This document shows positions 27,170 to 34,643 of a DNA stretch of 64,000 bases, in pieces. Numbering within the stretch: position 1 is the stretch's first letter; each line of letters starts with the position of its first letter. The notes under the pieces are model-generated. The model ran no database searches and had not been told where the DNA came from. It saw nothing but the letters and a program-made list of their open reading frames with translations. Source of the DNA: Solobacterium sp. (GTDB lineage Bacteria > Bacillota_I > Bacilli_A > Erysipelotrichales > Erysipelotrichaceae); NCBI GenBank assembly GCA_017512725.1, contig JAFWEW010000023.1, positions 29,117-93,116 of the forward strand, in the 5' to 3' direction. Made by a program: the position numbers and the translations under genes.

Positions 27170-27921
27170 TCCGCAAGGATGATTTCACCAATTCCATCGA
27201 GCAGCTTTTGGGCATCCGGTGGAACACAGTCGGTGATGAGAAGGTCAAAATCACTGTTCTTTGCAAAGATATAAGATCCGGTATGCAGGAACTTCGAGGA
27301 ATCGCATACGAGGATCTTTTGTTTTGCCTTTTTCAGCACACTGCGCTTGATTTCCATTTCCTCAAACGAAAGAACGGTTGGCCCATCGCCTCCCGAAAAA
27401 CCATCGCATCCGATCAGGGCAAGATCAATTCTGAGATGGGAAAGGTTTTCTATCGCAAAGGCTCCGGTCGTACAGCTTCCTTTCTTCTGCACTCTTCCGC
27501 CGAGAAAGAGGACTTCATGTTTTGTGGCGCGCGCCCCTTCCGCAAGATCAAGGCTGTTGGTAATGATTGTAAGATCTTTGCGAAGCGGCAGATACCGTAC
27601 GATACAGCTGAGGGTGGAACCGGGTCCGATCCAGATCTGACTTCCATCCGGTATGAAGTTTACCGCAGTACGGGCAATCCGGTTTTTCTCCGAGGCATGT
27701 TCTGATGCTTTAAAGTCGATACTGACTTCACTGTAGCCGGTCAGAGCTGCTCCTCCATGGGTCCGGGCACATAAGCCGAGGTTCTCAAGCTTTGAAAGAT
27801 CTTGGCGGATCGTCTCCTGGGATACTCCAAAGGTTTCGGAAAGCTCCCGTACGGAGGTACTGCCTTCTTCAATCAGCTGTTTAATGATCGCGTCCTGACG
27901 CTGTTCGCTTTTCTTTGACAT
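27166..27921 (-). CDS. DeoR family transcriptional regulator
   Basis: A 251-residue DeoR regulator. The N-terminal helix-turn-helix (about residues 5-60) reads RQDAIIKQLIEEGSTSVREL and SQETIRQDLSKLENLG, followed by the DeoR sugar-phosphate sensor domain with LTIITNSLDLA and IGCDGFSGGDG. The start at 27921 gives the normal family length; the reading frame stays open upstream to 28071, but that would cover the divergent promoter. It faces away from hxlA-hxlB-cupin, so it is the probable regulator of that operon, responding to a sugar phosphate. The effector is not known. Confidence 0.9.
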   Translation of the reverse strand: MSKKSEQRQDAIIKQLIEEGSTSVRELSETFGVSQETIRQDLSKLENLGLCARTHGGAALTGYSEVSIDFKASEHASEKNRIARTAVNFIPDGSQIWIGPGSTLSCIVRYLPLRKDLTIITNSLDLAEGARATKHEVLFLGGRVQKKGSCTTGAFAIENLSHLRIDLALIGCDGFSGGDGPTVLSFEEMEIKRSVLKKAKQKILVCDSSKFLHTGSYIFAKNSDFDLLITDCVPPDAQKLLDGIGEIILAD

Positions 27922-28014
27922 AGCTTCATCGTAGCAAAAATCTGTGATTTCGGGCCCAAAAACTTTGAAACACAGAATATTTTTCCTGTTTATTTCCAAA
28001 GGACAAGAAATTGA

Positions 28015-28043
28015 TTGAAAAGGAAAACGGACTTCGCTATCGT
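28015..28043 (+). promoter_or_regulatory. Probable hxlAB promoter
   Basis: A -35 box TTGAAA (28015-28020) and a -10 box TATCGT (28038-28043) are 17 bases apart. Upstream, AAACA (27968-27972) and TGTTT (27987-27991) form a weak inverted repeat that could bind DeoR. Confidence 0.5.
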
Positions 28044-28069
28044 GAAGACGTAAAAAACAGGAGGAAAAC

Positions 28070-28696
28070 ATGAAACTTCAGGCAGCACTGGATACACTGA
28101 CACTGGACGAATGTGTCAAATTACTGGAAGAAACCCGGGGTTCGATCGACATTGCGGAAGTGGGAACGCCGTTTGTGATCGAAGAAGGCATGCGGCCGGT
28201 ACGGGTGTTCAAGGAGAAGTTCCCGGAGATTGAAGTACTGGCAGATGTAAAGATCATGGATGCCGGAGAATACGAAGCCGACAAATGCTTTGAGGCCGGC
28301 GCAGATATCTGCACGGTACTGGGCGTCTCCAACAATGCGACAATCGAAGGCGTTATAAAAAGCGCAAAGCGGCATGGGAAACAGGTCATGGTCGATATGA
28401 TCGAAGTACCGAATCTGGCAGAACGGGCAGCTGAGATCGATGCGATGGGCGTTGATTATATCTGCGTACATACCGCATTTGACGTGCAGAAGACCGGCAA
28501 GGATCCGCTCGATGACCTGAAAGTCGTAAACAAGGTACTGAAAAATGCGAAGTCTGCGGTCGCCGGCGGCGTCAAGCTTGCGACGATCGACGGCATCGTG
28601 GAAGAAGGTGCAGAGATCATTGTGGTCGGCGGCTTTATCTGCAACGCTGCAGACCGTGCCGCAACCGCAAAGGAACTGAAGGCACATCTTAAGTGA
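28070..28696 (+). CDS. hxlA: 3-hexulose-6-phosphate synthase
   Basis: A 208-residue TIM-barrel enzyme of the orotidine-5'-phosphate decarboxylase superfamily. HPS joins formaldehyde and ribulose-5-phosphate, or runs in reverse. Seen: QAALDTL, IAEVGTPFVIEEG, the catalytic LADVKIMDAG (Asp59, Lys61, Asp64), VDYICVHTAFDVQ and AGGVKLATIDG with VVGGFICNAAD. The related 3-keto-L-gulonate-6-phosphate decarboxylase (UlaD) is the main alternative, but the adjacent hexuloisomerase settles the call. A CAGGAGG site precedes the ATG. Confidence 0.92.
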   Translation: MKLQAALDTLTLDECVKLLEETRGSIDIAEVGTPFVIEEGMRPVRVFKEKFPEIEVLADVKIMDAGEYEADKCFEAGADICTVLGVSNNATIEGVIKSAKRHGKQVMVDMIEVPNLAERAAEIDAMGVDYICVHTAFDVQKTGKDPLDDLKVVNKVLKNAKSAVAGGVKLATIDGIVEEGAEIIVVGGFICNAADRAATAKELKAHLK

Positions 28697-28704
28697 GGAT
28701 TGAA

Positions 28705-29265
28705 ATGAATAACAGAGAATACGGAGAAATCGTTGTAAAGGAACTGCAGGCAACGCTTGGGGCAATCGATACCGAAGCGACCGAGAAGTTCGTGAAGCTT
28801 CTGCTGGATGCGGATGAGATCTTCTGTGCAGGAGCCGGAAGAAGCGGATTTCAGATCCGCGGGTTTGCGATGCGTCTGATGCATATGGGCAGACAGTCTT
28901 ATATGGTAGGTGAGACCTGCACGCCGAATATCACGGAGAACGGTCTGCTGGTAATCTGCAGCGGTAGCGGTACAACCAAGTCACTGGTCAATCATGCGAT
29001 GAAGGCAAAGGAAGTCGGCGCGAAGCTCGCACTGATTACCATCAATCCGGAATCCACAATTGGCAAGATGGCAGATGTGGTGATTGAGATCCCGGCCGTC
29101 AGTCCGAAGAGTGATGTACAGGGTGCGGTCCGGTCGATCCAGCCGATGGGTTCGCTCTTTGAGCAGAGTGAAGGCATTTATATGGATATTGTGATCATGA
29201 TCCTGATGGAAAAACTGGGACTGGACAGTGACACGATGTTTGGCCGCCATGCCAACATGGAGTAA
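28705..29265 (+). CDS. hxlB: 6-phospho-3-hexuloisomerase
   Basis: A 186-residue single SIS-domain isomerase that converts hexulose-6-phosphate to fructose-6-phosphate in the ribulose monophosphate pathway. The phosphate-binding loops are AGAGRSGFQ near residue 40 and CSGSGTTKS near 80. It ends with the usual SLFEQ...LEKLGLD-type tail. The ATG at 28705 follows a GAGG site within the hxlA stop region; a GTG at 28693 is less likely. It follows hxlA after 8 bases and precedes a cupin gene after 2 bases. Confidence 0.93.
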   Translation: MNNREYGEIVVKELQATLGAIDTEATEKFVKLLLDADEIFCAGAGRSGFQIRGFAMRLMHMGRQSYMVGETCTPNITENGLLVICSGSGTTKSLVNHAMKAKEVGAKLALITINPESTIGKMADVVIEIPAVSPKSDVQGAVRSIQPMGSLFEQSEGIYMDIVIMILMEKLGLDSDTMFGRHANME

Positions 29266-29267
29266 GA

Positions 29268-29621
29268 ATGAAACAGGAACTGGTAAAGTTTGTAGAAAAA
29301 CCGTGGGGCTATGAGAAGTGGATCGCGGTTACCGATCAGTATGCGCTGAAAGAGATCTTCCTGAAAAAGGGCAGCCGGTGTTCCCTGCAGTACCATAACG
29401 AAAAGGAAGAACACAGCTATCTTCTGAAAGGAAAGGTTTCGGTGGAAGAAGACAACGAAGCCGGCGAACTGGTCACGAATATTTATGAACCGGGGGAATG
29501 CTGGCACGAAACGCCGCTGGCAAAACACCGGGTGACCGCACTGGAAGATTCGACCTTCATGGAAGTATCGACACCGCATCTCGATGATGTTGTGCGGGTC
29601 GAGGATGACTTCGGACGATAA
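29268..29621 (+). CDS. Cupin domain protein, sugar-phosphate isomerase-like
   Basis: A 117-residue single cupin. The sequence KPWGYEKWIAVTDQYALKEI near the start resembles the C-terminal cupin of type II mannose-6-phosphate isomerases. Metal-site residues are in YHNEKEEHSYLLKGKV and GECWHETPLAKHRV. It starts 2 bases after hxlB, so it belongs to the same transcript, and it is followed by a terminator. A sugar-phosphate isomerase or epimerase accessory step to HxlAB is plausible, but no substrate can be read from the sequence. Confidence 0.85.
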   Translation: MKQELVKFVEKPWGYEKWIAVTDQYALKEIFLKKGSRCSLQYHNEKEEHSYLLKGKVSVEEDNEAGELVTNIYEPGECWHETPLAKHRVTALEDSTFMEVSTPHLDDVVRVEDDFGR

Positions 29622-29630
29622 GCGTTACAG

Positions 29631-29652
29631 CCGGGCAGATCGCCCGGTTTTT
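29631..29652 (+). terminator. Terminator of hxlA-hxlB-cupin
   Basis: CCGGGC (29631-29636) pairs with GCCCGG (29642-29647), followed by five T. Confidence 0.85.
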
Positions 29653-29794
29653 GTATGGGATTAATTTATTAAACCAAAATAAATCAAAGCAACTGCTCTG
29701 AGCCTGACAGGCATCAGCAGACGCTTTTGTTAATGAACAGTAAGAATCGCCGTTACAGGGGTTTCTTTGACGATACCATCAGAAGAAACGGCTG

Positions 29795-30058
29795 TTATGC
29801 CCGTTTCAGGTTTTCTTCCAGCACATCTCTCGAATCGTGTTCTTCGTTATAGTTGTCTTTCAGCCAGTGGACGGCGTACATATTCCAGAAATGAGTCTGA
29901 AACTGGTAATAATAGGCTTCTGTAATGATACCAATCTGGTCATAGTATTTCAGAGTCACTCTGTCTCCGACCGCAAATGCAAAGGTCTGAGGTGTTTCCG
30001 TTCCTCCTGAGATGCCTTCCATAAAACGGTCATCCAGCACTTTTTTGTTCTCCGTCAT
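29795..30058 (-). CDS. Small protein with double-glycine leader-like N-terminus
   Basis: An 87-residue protein of unknown function. Residues about 8-19 (LDDRFMEGISGG) match the double-glycine leader pattern used by bacteriocin-type exporters: Leu at -12, a hydrophobic residue at -7, Ile at -4 and Gly-Gly at -2/-1. The remaining 68 residues do not look like a small bacteriocin; they read as a compact beta-rich domain (VGDRVTLKYYDQIGIITEAYYY, then MYAVHWL) with a charged helical tail. The ATG at 30058 has GGAGGT 7 bases upstream. No peptidase-containing ABC exporter is nearby, though a CPBP protease gene lies on the other strand 0.6 kb away. The leader may instead be coincidence. Confidence 0.65.
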   Translation of the reverse strand: MTENKKVLDDRFMEGISGGTETPQTFAFAVGDRVTLKYYDQIGIITEAYYYQFQTHFWNMYAVHWLKDNYNEEHDSRDVLEENLKRA

Positions 30059-30243
30059 TATCGTCACCTCCGATTCTGTAAATCCGTTTTATGCATGTCT
30101 GCTTGCAACATCAGCATAGCGCAGTCTGTAACCGCAAACAAATCTGAGAGCGTCATCGATCAAACGGATTGAGCATTATTTATAACCCGGTTTTTTGTAT
30201 ATGATTAAAGTACAAAAAAACAGAAAGACCAGAGAGGCAATGG

Positions 30244-30693
30244 ATGATGAAGGAATGCGAGTACGCAAATCAGAATGCGACAAAGGAACAGGTGGAACAG
30301 GCGATTAACACTGTAAAGGAGCTGATGAATCATCAGCCGCTGCCGCTGTCAAATGAACGTCCGTTCGCTGCGCTGGTCGGATATCAGGAAGAAGCGACCG
30401 GAAGAAAATTCCTGCTGAAAGAGATCCGGGTATTTCCGTCGTTTGAATTATTTGATTCCGAAACCAGACGGGAAGGCTTTCACCGGCTCTTTGTGGTGAA
30501 TGGCAGTTCGGAAAATTCCGAAGCCGGAAAGAACCAGACAACGCCGGATGGGGAGCCGTTTCTGTTTCGGGCCGTTGAATCGTTCACGATGGAAGAAGTC
30601 GAGAAATACCTGAAAGAGCATAAACCGACATTTCGAAAACCGGATGACAAGAATAGAATGATGAAAGCGAAAGGGGATTGTTATGTTGAATGA
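30244..30693 (+). CDS. Hypothetical protein, first gene of a small-gene run
   Basis: A 149-residue protein that I do not recognise. It is soluble and charged, with no signal peptide. The middle contains RKFLLKEIRVFPSFELFDSE and FHRLFVVNGSSENSE; the C-terminus is Lys-rich. An AGAGAGG ribosome site lies upstream of tandem ATG codons (30244 and 30247). It overlaps the CPBP protease gene by 11 bases, so the two are translationally linked, and it heads a co-directional run that reaches 36121. Confidence 0.7.
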   Translation: MMKECEYANQNATKEQVEQAINTVKELMNHQPLPLSNERPFAALVGYQEEATGRKFLLKEIRVFPSFELFDSETRREGFHRLFVVNGSSENSEAGKNQTTPDGEPFLFRAVESFTMEEVEKYLKEHKPTFRKPDDKNRMMKAKGDCYVE

Positions 30694-31279
30694 GATGATC
30701 GGATCCGTGGTACAGGTATGTCTGTTTGCGCTGGTGCCGCTGATCGTCTGGCTTGTTACCGCACGGAAAGAAGCGTCTTTTTTCGCATGGATCGGTCTTA
30801 AAAAACCAGTCTGTAAAGAAAAAACGAAAACCCTGCTGATTACCGCAATTGCGGCAATCGCTTATATCACAGCGATGAATCTCAGTATGAAAATTCTGCC
30901 GGAGGGAATCACCACGGCCGGTTCCCAGTTTGCCGGCATGGGAATGGCAGGTCTTGTTGCGGTATTCTTCAATGCGTTTGTGCGCACGGCATTATCGGAA
31001 GAACTGCTGTTCCGCGGTTTCCTGTTAAAACGTATTTCGAACAAATATGGATTTCCTGCCGGAAACACCATACAGGCACTGCTGTTCGGTCTTCTGCACG
31101 GAATTCCGTTCGGCCTTGTCACCAAAAGTGTTTTCACCGTGATTCTGTTAACACTGCTGCCTGGTCTTTTCGGATGGTTCCAGGGCTGGCTGAATGAAAA
31201 ACAGTGCGATGGATCGATCGTGCCGAGCTGGCTGCTTCACGGATGTATCAATTTTCTGACGGGTATCCTGTCCCTGTAA
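30683..31279 (+). CDS. CPBP family intramembrane metalloprotease
   Basis: A 198-residue multi-pass membrane protein (about six helices) of the CPBP/Abi family, related to eukaryotic CAAX prenyl proteases. The conserved motifs are SEELLFRGFLLKRI (EExxxR) and, later, FGLLHGIPFG with the metal-binding His; a further LLHGCINFLTG lies near the C-terminus. Family members process or protect against membrane peptides, and some sit beside bacteriocin genes. The start overlaps the preceding gene and has an AAAGGGG site. Confidence 0.9.
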   Translation: MLNEMIGSVVQVCLFALVPLIVWLVTARKEASFFAWIGLKKPVCKEKTKTLLITAIAAIAYITAMNLSMKILPEGITTAGSQFAGMGMAGLVAVFFNAFVRTALSEELLFRGFLLKRISNKYGFPAGNTIQALLFGLLHGIPFGLVTKSVFTVILLTLLPGLFGWFQGWLNEKQCDGSIVPSWLLHGCINFLTGILSL

Positions 31280-31289
31280 GGATGAAGTG

Positions 31290-31862
31290 ATGGAACACGG
31301 CTTCAGGGGACAGAAGGTTCTCGTGCTTGGCTGTTCCGGCAGCGGGAAGAGCACCTTTGCGAAAATACTGGCGGAACGCACCGGTCTTCCGCTGCTCCAT
31401 CTCGACAATCTCTGGTGGAAGGCGGACCGGACGCATATCAGCCGGGAAGAATTTGATCAGAAACTGCGAGAGATTCTGAAAGAGGAACAATGGATCCTGG
31501 ACGGCGATTACAGCCGGACTTATGAAACACGGATCCGGGCCTGCGATACCATTTTCGTTCTGGATTACCCGGAAGAAGTATGCAGGAATGGAATCGAAGA
31601 GCGTGTCGGGACAAAGCGCTCGGATATTCCCTGGATCGAGGAACAGCTGGATCCGGAACTCGTTGAACTCGTGACGAACTATCGGACAGAAAACCGTCCA
31701 AAGCTGTTTGCCCTGCTGGATCGTTATCCCAAGAAAGAGCGCTTTATCTTTCACGATCGGACAGAGGCGGATGCCTGGATCGAGGCATTAAAAGTTCCTG
31801 TCAAAGGGAACATCGGAAACAGAACGGAAAAGAGGGAAGCAGATGACTTACTTGAAAGATGA
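31290..31862 (+). CDS. P-loop kinase-like protein (topology modulation/AAA_18 type)
   Basis: A 190-residue P-loop NTPase. Walker A is GCSGSGKST (about residues 14-22). The following HLDNLWWKADR and WILDGDYSRTYETRI are typical of the small adenylate kinase-like group annotated as DNA topology modulation protein or FlaR. LDYPEEVCRNGIEER carries basic residues of a lid region. The role of the family is not established. The ATG is used with AAGGATGA upstream; a GTG one codon earlier is possible. The 3' end overlaps the next gene by 20 bases. Confidence 0.8.
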   Translation: MEHGFRGQKVLVLGCSGSGKSTFAKILAERTGLPLLHLDNLWWKADRTHISREEFDQKLREILKEEQWILDGDYSRTYETRIRACDTIFVLDYPEEVCRNGIEERVGTKRSDIPWIEEQLDPELVELVTNYRTENRPKLFALLDRYPKKERFIFHDRTEADAWIEALKVPVKGNIGNRTEKREADDLLER

Positions 31863-32502
31863 GTATACGGTCCGATATCAGGGAAAGGACATCGGATATT
31901 ACAGTGTATTATCTGATCATTCCTGCCGGTTTTATCTGGCATGGGGTGCTCCCTGGGATATCGGAGAAGAACTGAAGGAACTTGGGCTGGATCAGGAGTT
32001 TGAGGGAAAACGGAGCCGAAAACCGTTCACGGATCTGATTCAGAACGAAAACCGGGTCGCCGGAAAGAAACAGATTATTTATGAAAAAGGACCGCTGCGG
32101 ATGGAACGAAAACCAAGGGAAACAGGAGAGCGGTTTTCCGTCTACCGGAGAGCGGCGGAAAAGGGAGATCCGGATTATTCGCCGCTTCCTCATGATGCCC
32201 CGCACAATGAAGGTCCCCATACACCGGAAGGAATGCGGGAATGGGCTTCCTGGTATGCCTTTAACAAAATGGATGACGGCACCTATGAAGCAGAGCTGGA
32301 TGAAGCCTGGTGGTGGGGCGGCGGTCATAATGACGGCGGCACGATCAACACTGCGATTCCGGAAGAGTGGCAGGAACTGCCATATAAAGAGTTTCTGGAA
32401 AATGTCGTGACCCTTGCGGCGGCAGCCCATTATGGCTTTACAGCGGAGATGCTGATGAAGCGAAAAGGGCTTCGGGAGTTCTTTGGCTATGGGACAGAGT
32501 GA
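31843..32502 (+). CDS. Hypothetical protein
   Basis: A 219-residue protein that I do not recognise. It begins with a short beta-rich region, has a basic middle (KQIIYEKGPLRMERKPRE) and a striking aromatic, glycine-rich stretch DEAWWWGGGHNDGGTI near residue 150. There is no signal peptide or membrane segment. It overlaps the preceding kinase-like gene by 20 bases and is followed after 1 base by the yfcE-like gene, so it is embedded in the same transcript. Confidence 0.65.
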   Translation: MTYLKDEYTVRYQGKDIGYYSVLSDHSCRFYLAWGAPWDIGEELKELGLDQEFEGKRSRKPFTDLIQNENRVAGKKQIIYEKGPLRMERKPRETGERFSVYRRAAEKGDPDYSPLPHDAPHNEGPHTPEGMREWASWYAFNKMDDGTYEAELDEAWWWGGGHNDGGTINTAIPEEWQELPYKEFLENVVTLAAAAHYGFTAEMLMKRKGLREFFGYGTE

Positions 32503-32503
32503 A

Positions 32504-33055
32504 ATGAATTATCCGATGAAATATCTTGTGATCAGTGACCTGCATGGTTCGAAAAGCTCGGCGGCGGCAGTCCGCGGTCTTCTTGAATTGCATGCATGTT
32601 CAAAGATCCTCTGTCTGGGGGATGTGCTGTATCACGGACCGCGCAACGATCTTCCGTCCGACTATGCGCCGAAAGAAGTCATCGCACTGCTGAACCCGCT
32701 GGCAGAGAAGATCATCGGTGTCCGGGGGAACTGTGATGCCGAAGTGGATCAGATGGTTCTGGACTTCGACGTGCATTCCGATGATCAGCGGATCCCGTTC
32801 GGCAGTCATCGGGTTTATCTGGCGCATGGGCATCTGGAACCGGAGAAGATCCGGTTGACGGAAGGGGATATTCATCTGAGCGGGCATACGCATGTTCCGG
32901 TATGCGAGCGAAAGGACGGAATCATTTATTTAAACCCGGGCAGTATGACCCTGCCCAAGGAGAACCACCCGAGGTCTTACGGGGTGCTGGAAGAAGACCG
33001 GTTCACGGTACGAAAGCTGGAAGATCACAGCGTATATATGGAACTGCGGTTCTGA
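32504..33055 (+). CDS. yfcE: YfcE-type phosphodiesterase
   Basis: A 183-residue calcineurin-like phosphoesterase of the YfcE/MJ0936 group, a manganese-dependent phosphodiesterase of unknown natural substrate. Metal motifs are complete: ISDLHGS, CLGDVLYHGPRN, GVRGNCD, LAHGH and LSGHTHVP. Length matches E. coli YfcE. Start choice is uncertain: ATG at 32504 sits 1 base after the previous stop, ATG at 32489 would overlap it, and ATG at 32516 gives the core MKYLVISD start. The next gene is a second phosphoesterase. Confidence 0.88.
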   Translation: MNYPMKYLVISDLHGSKSSAAAVRGLLELHACSKILCLGDVLYHGPRNDLPSDYAPKEVIALLNPLAEKIIGVRGNCDAEVDQMVLDFDVHSDDQRIPFGSHRVYLAHGHLEPEKIRLTEGDIHLSGHTHVPVCERKDGIIYLNPGSMTLPKENHPRSYGVLEEDRFTVRKLEDHSVYMELRF

Positions 33056-33093
33056 ATCGCTGCAGCGGATACCGGGTCAAACGGAGGAATGTT

Positions 33094-33786
33094 TTGAGAA
33101 CGATCATCATCGGAGATATTCATGGATGCATAGAGCCTTTCTGCAGTCTGCTGGAAATGCTGGAGCCGAAACGGTCGGACCGGCTGGTGCTTCTGGGAGA
33201 TCTTTTTGACCGCGGTCCGAGTTCCTGGGAAGTCTTTCAGAAGGTAAAGGAACTGGAACAGGAATACGGGGAGAACTTCATCCTGCTGCGGGGGAACCAC
33301 GAAGACTATCTGCTGCAGAACGAACTGTCCGCATCCCTGTGGAAGGTATGGGAACGGGTCGGCCGGCCAACAACGGAACAGAGTTTCCGGGAACACGGAA
33401 TGGACATGTATGACGCAGCACCCTGGCTGAAGGAACACTGCCGTCTGTTCTGGAAAGACGATGGGTACCAGTGCGTCCATGCCGGTGTGAAGTACGAACC
33501 GATCGAGGAAAACGATCTTCATACGCTGATCCATGATCATGGAATTGTCCTTAAGAACCAGTATCATGGGATCCTTACGGTAACCGGTCATATCGCACTG
33601 GAGGAACCGACTTGGTTTAACGGAAAGGGACAGGAGGCGATCCTGCAGTACGGCGTTCACTATGAACTGCCGAAGACCGGTGTCATCTGTATCGATACCG
33701 GCTGCGGCAAGGGCGGTGTTTTGACCGGAATGGTGATCGAGAATCAGGGATTTAAGCTTTTTCGTGCCGGATCTTCCGGTATCTGA
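33094..33786 (+). CDS. Serine/threonine protein phosphatase-like metallophosphoesterase
   Basis: A 230-residue metallophosphoesterase of the PPP/ApaH-like group. Motifs are GDIHG (residues 7-11), LLGDLFDRGP, LLRGNHED, CVHAG and TVTGH, the standard two-metal set. It may remove phosphate from proteins or from dinucleoside polyphosphates. The start is taken as the TTG at 33094 because GGAGG (33083-33087) lies 6 bases upstream and the protein begins directly with the first beta strand. The reading frame stays open upstream inside yfcE, which I treat as a shadow. Confidence 0.85.
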   Translation: MRTIIIGDIHGCIEPFCSLLEMLEPKRSDRLVLLGDLFDRGPSSWEVFQKVKELEQEYGENFILLRGNHEDYLLQNELSASLWKVWERVGRPTTEQSFREHGMDMYDAAPWLKEHCRLFWKDDGYQCVHAGVKYEPIEENDLHTLIHDHGIVLKNQYHGILTVTGHIALEEPTWFNGKGQEAILQYGVHYELPKTGVICIDTGCGKGGVLTGMVIENQGFKLFRAGSSGI

Positions 33787-33820
33787 TAAGGTTTTGTTGA
33801 AGACGGAAAGATAACAGGCC

Positions 33821-34624
33821 ATGATTTCAGAAGAAGTAAAAGAATATATCGAGAGCCATAAACTGTGCTCGGAAAATCTGTTTGAGGACTGGGAAGCGTT
33901 CCTGGATTTTCTGTATCCGCGCGGAGGACGGGTGGAAGCCATCCTCTGGTTTGAACGCGTACTGATTGATGATCAGGAACTGAACCAGTATACACGGGGA
34001 TATGAAGACGTCATGGATCCGACCTATATGTATCTTGAGACAAAGTATTACGAAGACGGATTTGAATTCCTCGATCCGGATGATATCAAGGTCTATATTG
34101 AATCGATGCTGGAAGATTATGAAGGACAGGACATGAAGCCGTCATTCTATCTCTTTGAAGAAAACGACGCCATGGATCTGAAGCAGTATGACGGCAAATG
34201 CGTACGGATCATGGAATTCAGCAGGGATAACTTTGAAGGCATCTGCAGTTATGACAGCGCCGAATACAACAAGCATGAATTCAACCGGTATGAGGAAAGC
34301 CTTTCGATCGTCAATCTGCAGTTCTACAAGAGTCAGATTGCAGAACTCGAAAGTCTGGAGCACCGGTCCGGACCGTACGGCAGGTATTCTGCGCCGTTTG
34401 GGAAAGCAGAGATGCTTGCGGTGGAAGACGGTGCCGACAGTGTCGCGGAGTTTCTGAACGGTGAGGACCGTGAGACGGTCGTCAGAATGCTGCGGTGCCT
34501 GGACCAGTATCTTGATCCAAAGGATCCGGATGTGATGCAGGAGCTGAAGAATCTTGTCCAACAGACCGGCAATGAAGAGATCCGCGAGATGGCACAGAAA
34601 CTAATTGACCGGGCTGCCGGATAA
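33821..34624 (+). CDS. Hypothetical acidic protein
   Basis: A 267-residue acidic protein that I do not recognise. The first half is rich in Asp, Glu and Tyr (YEDVMDPTYMYLETKYYEDG). The last third (from about residue 215) is helical, with paired segments TVVRMLRCLDQYL and MQELKNLVQQTGNEEIREMAQKL that resemble HEAT-like repeats. No signal peptide or membrane helix is seen. It follows the phosphatase gene after 34 bases and is followed by the CAT-like gene, in the same direction. Confidence 0.65.
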   Translation: MISEEVKEYIESHKLCSENLFEDWEAFLDFLYPRGGRVEAILWFERVLIDDQELNQYTRGYEDVMDPTYMYLETKYYEDGFEFLDPDDIKVYIESMLEDYEGQDMKPSFYLFEENDAMDLKQYDGKCVRIMEFSRDNFEGICSYDSAEYNKHEFNRYEESLSIVNLQFYKSQIAELESLEHRSGPYGRYSAPFGKAEMLAVEDGADSVAEFLNGEDRETVVRMLRCLDQYLDPKDPDVMQELKNLVQQTGNEEIREMAQKLIDRAAG

Positions 34625-34643
34625 AGGAAGGCTTGAATCGGAT

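Noticed and set aside
27922..28071. A 50-codon N-terminal extension of the DeoR regulator
   Set aside because: It would run through the divergent hxlA promoter and give a length unlike the family; the usual start is at 27921.
29653..29794. Spacer after the hxl operon examined for a small RNA or tRNA
   Set aside because: Only a weak GAAACGG/CCGTTTC hairpin at the end of the minus-strand gene was found; no cloverleaf or promoter-terminator pair was seen.
32902..33093. Upstream extension of the PPP-type phosphatase into yfcE
   Set aside because: The extra 64 residues are an Arg/Gly-rich out-of-frame reading of yfcE; GGAGG marks the TTG at 33094.
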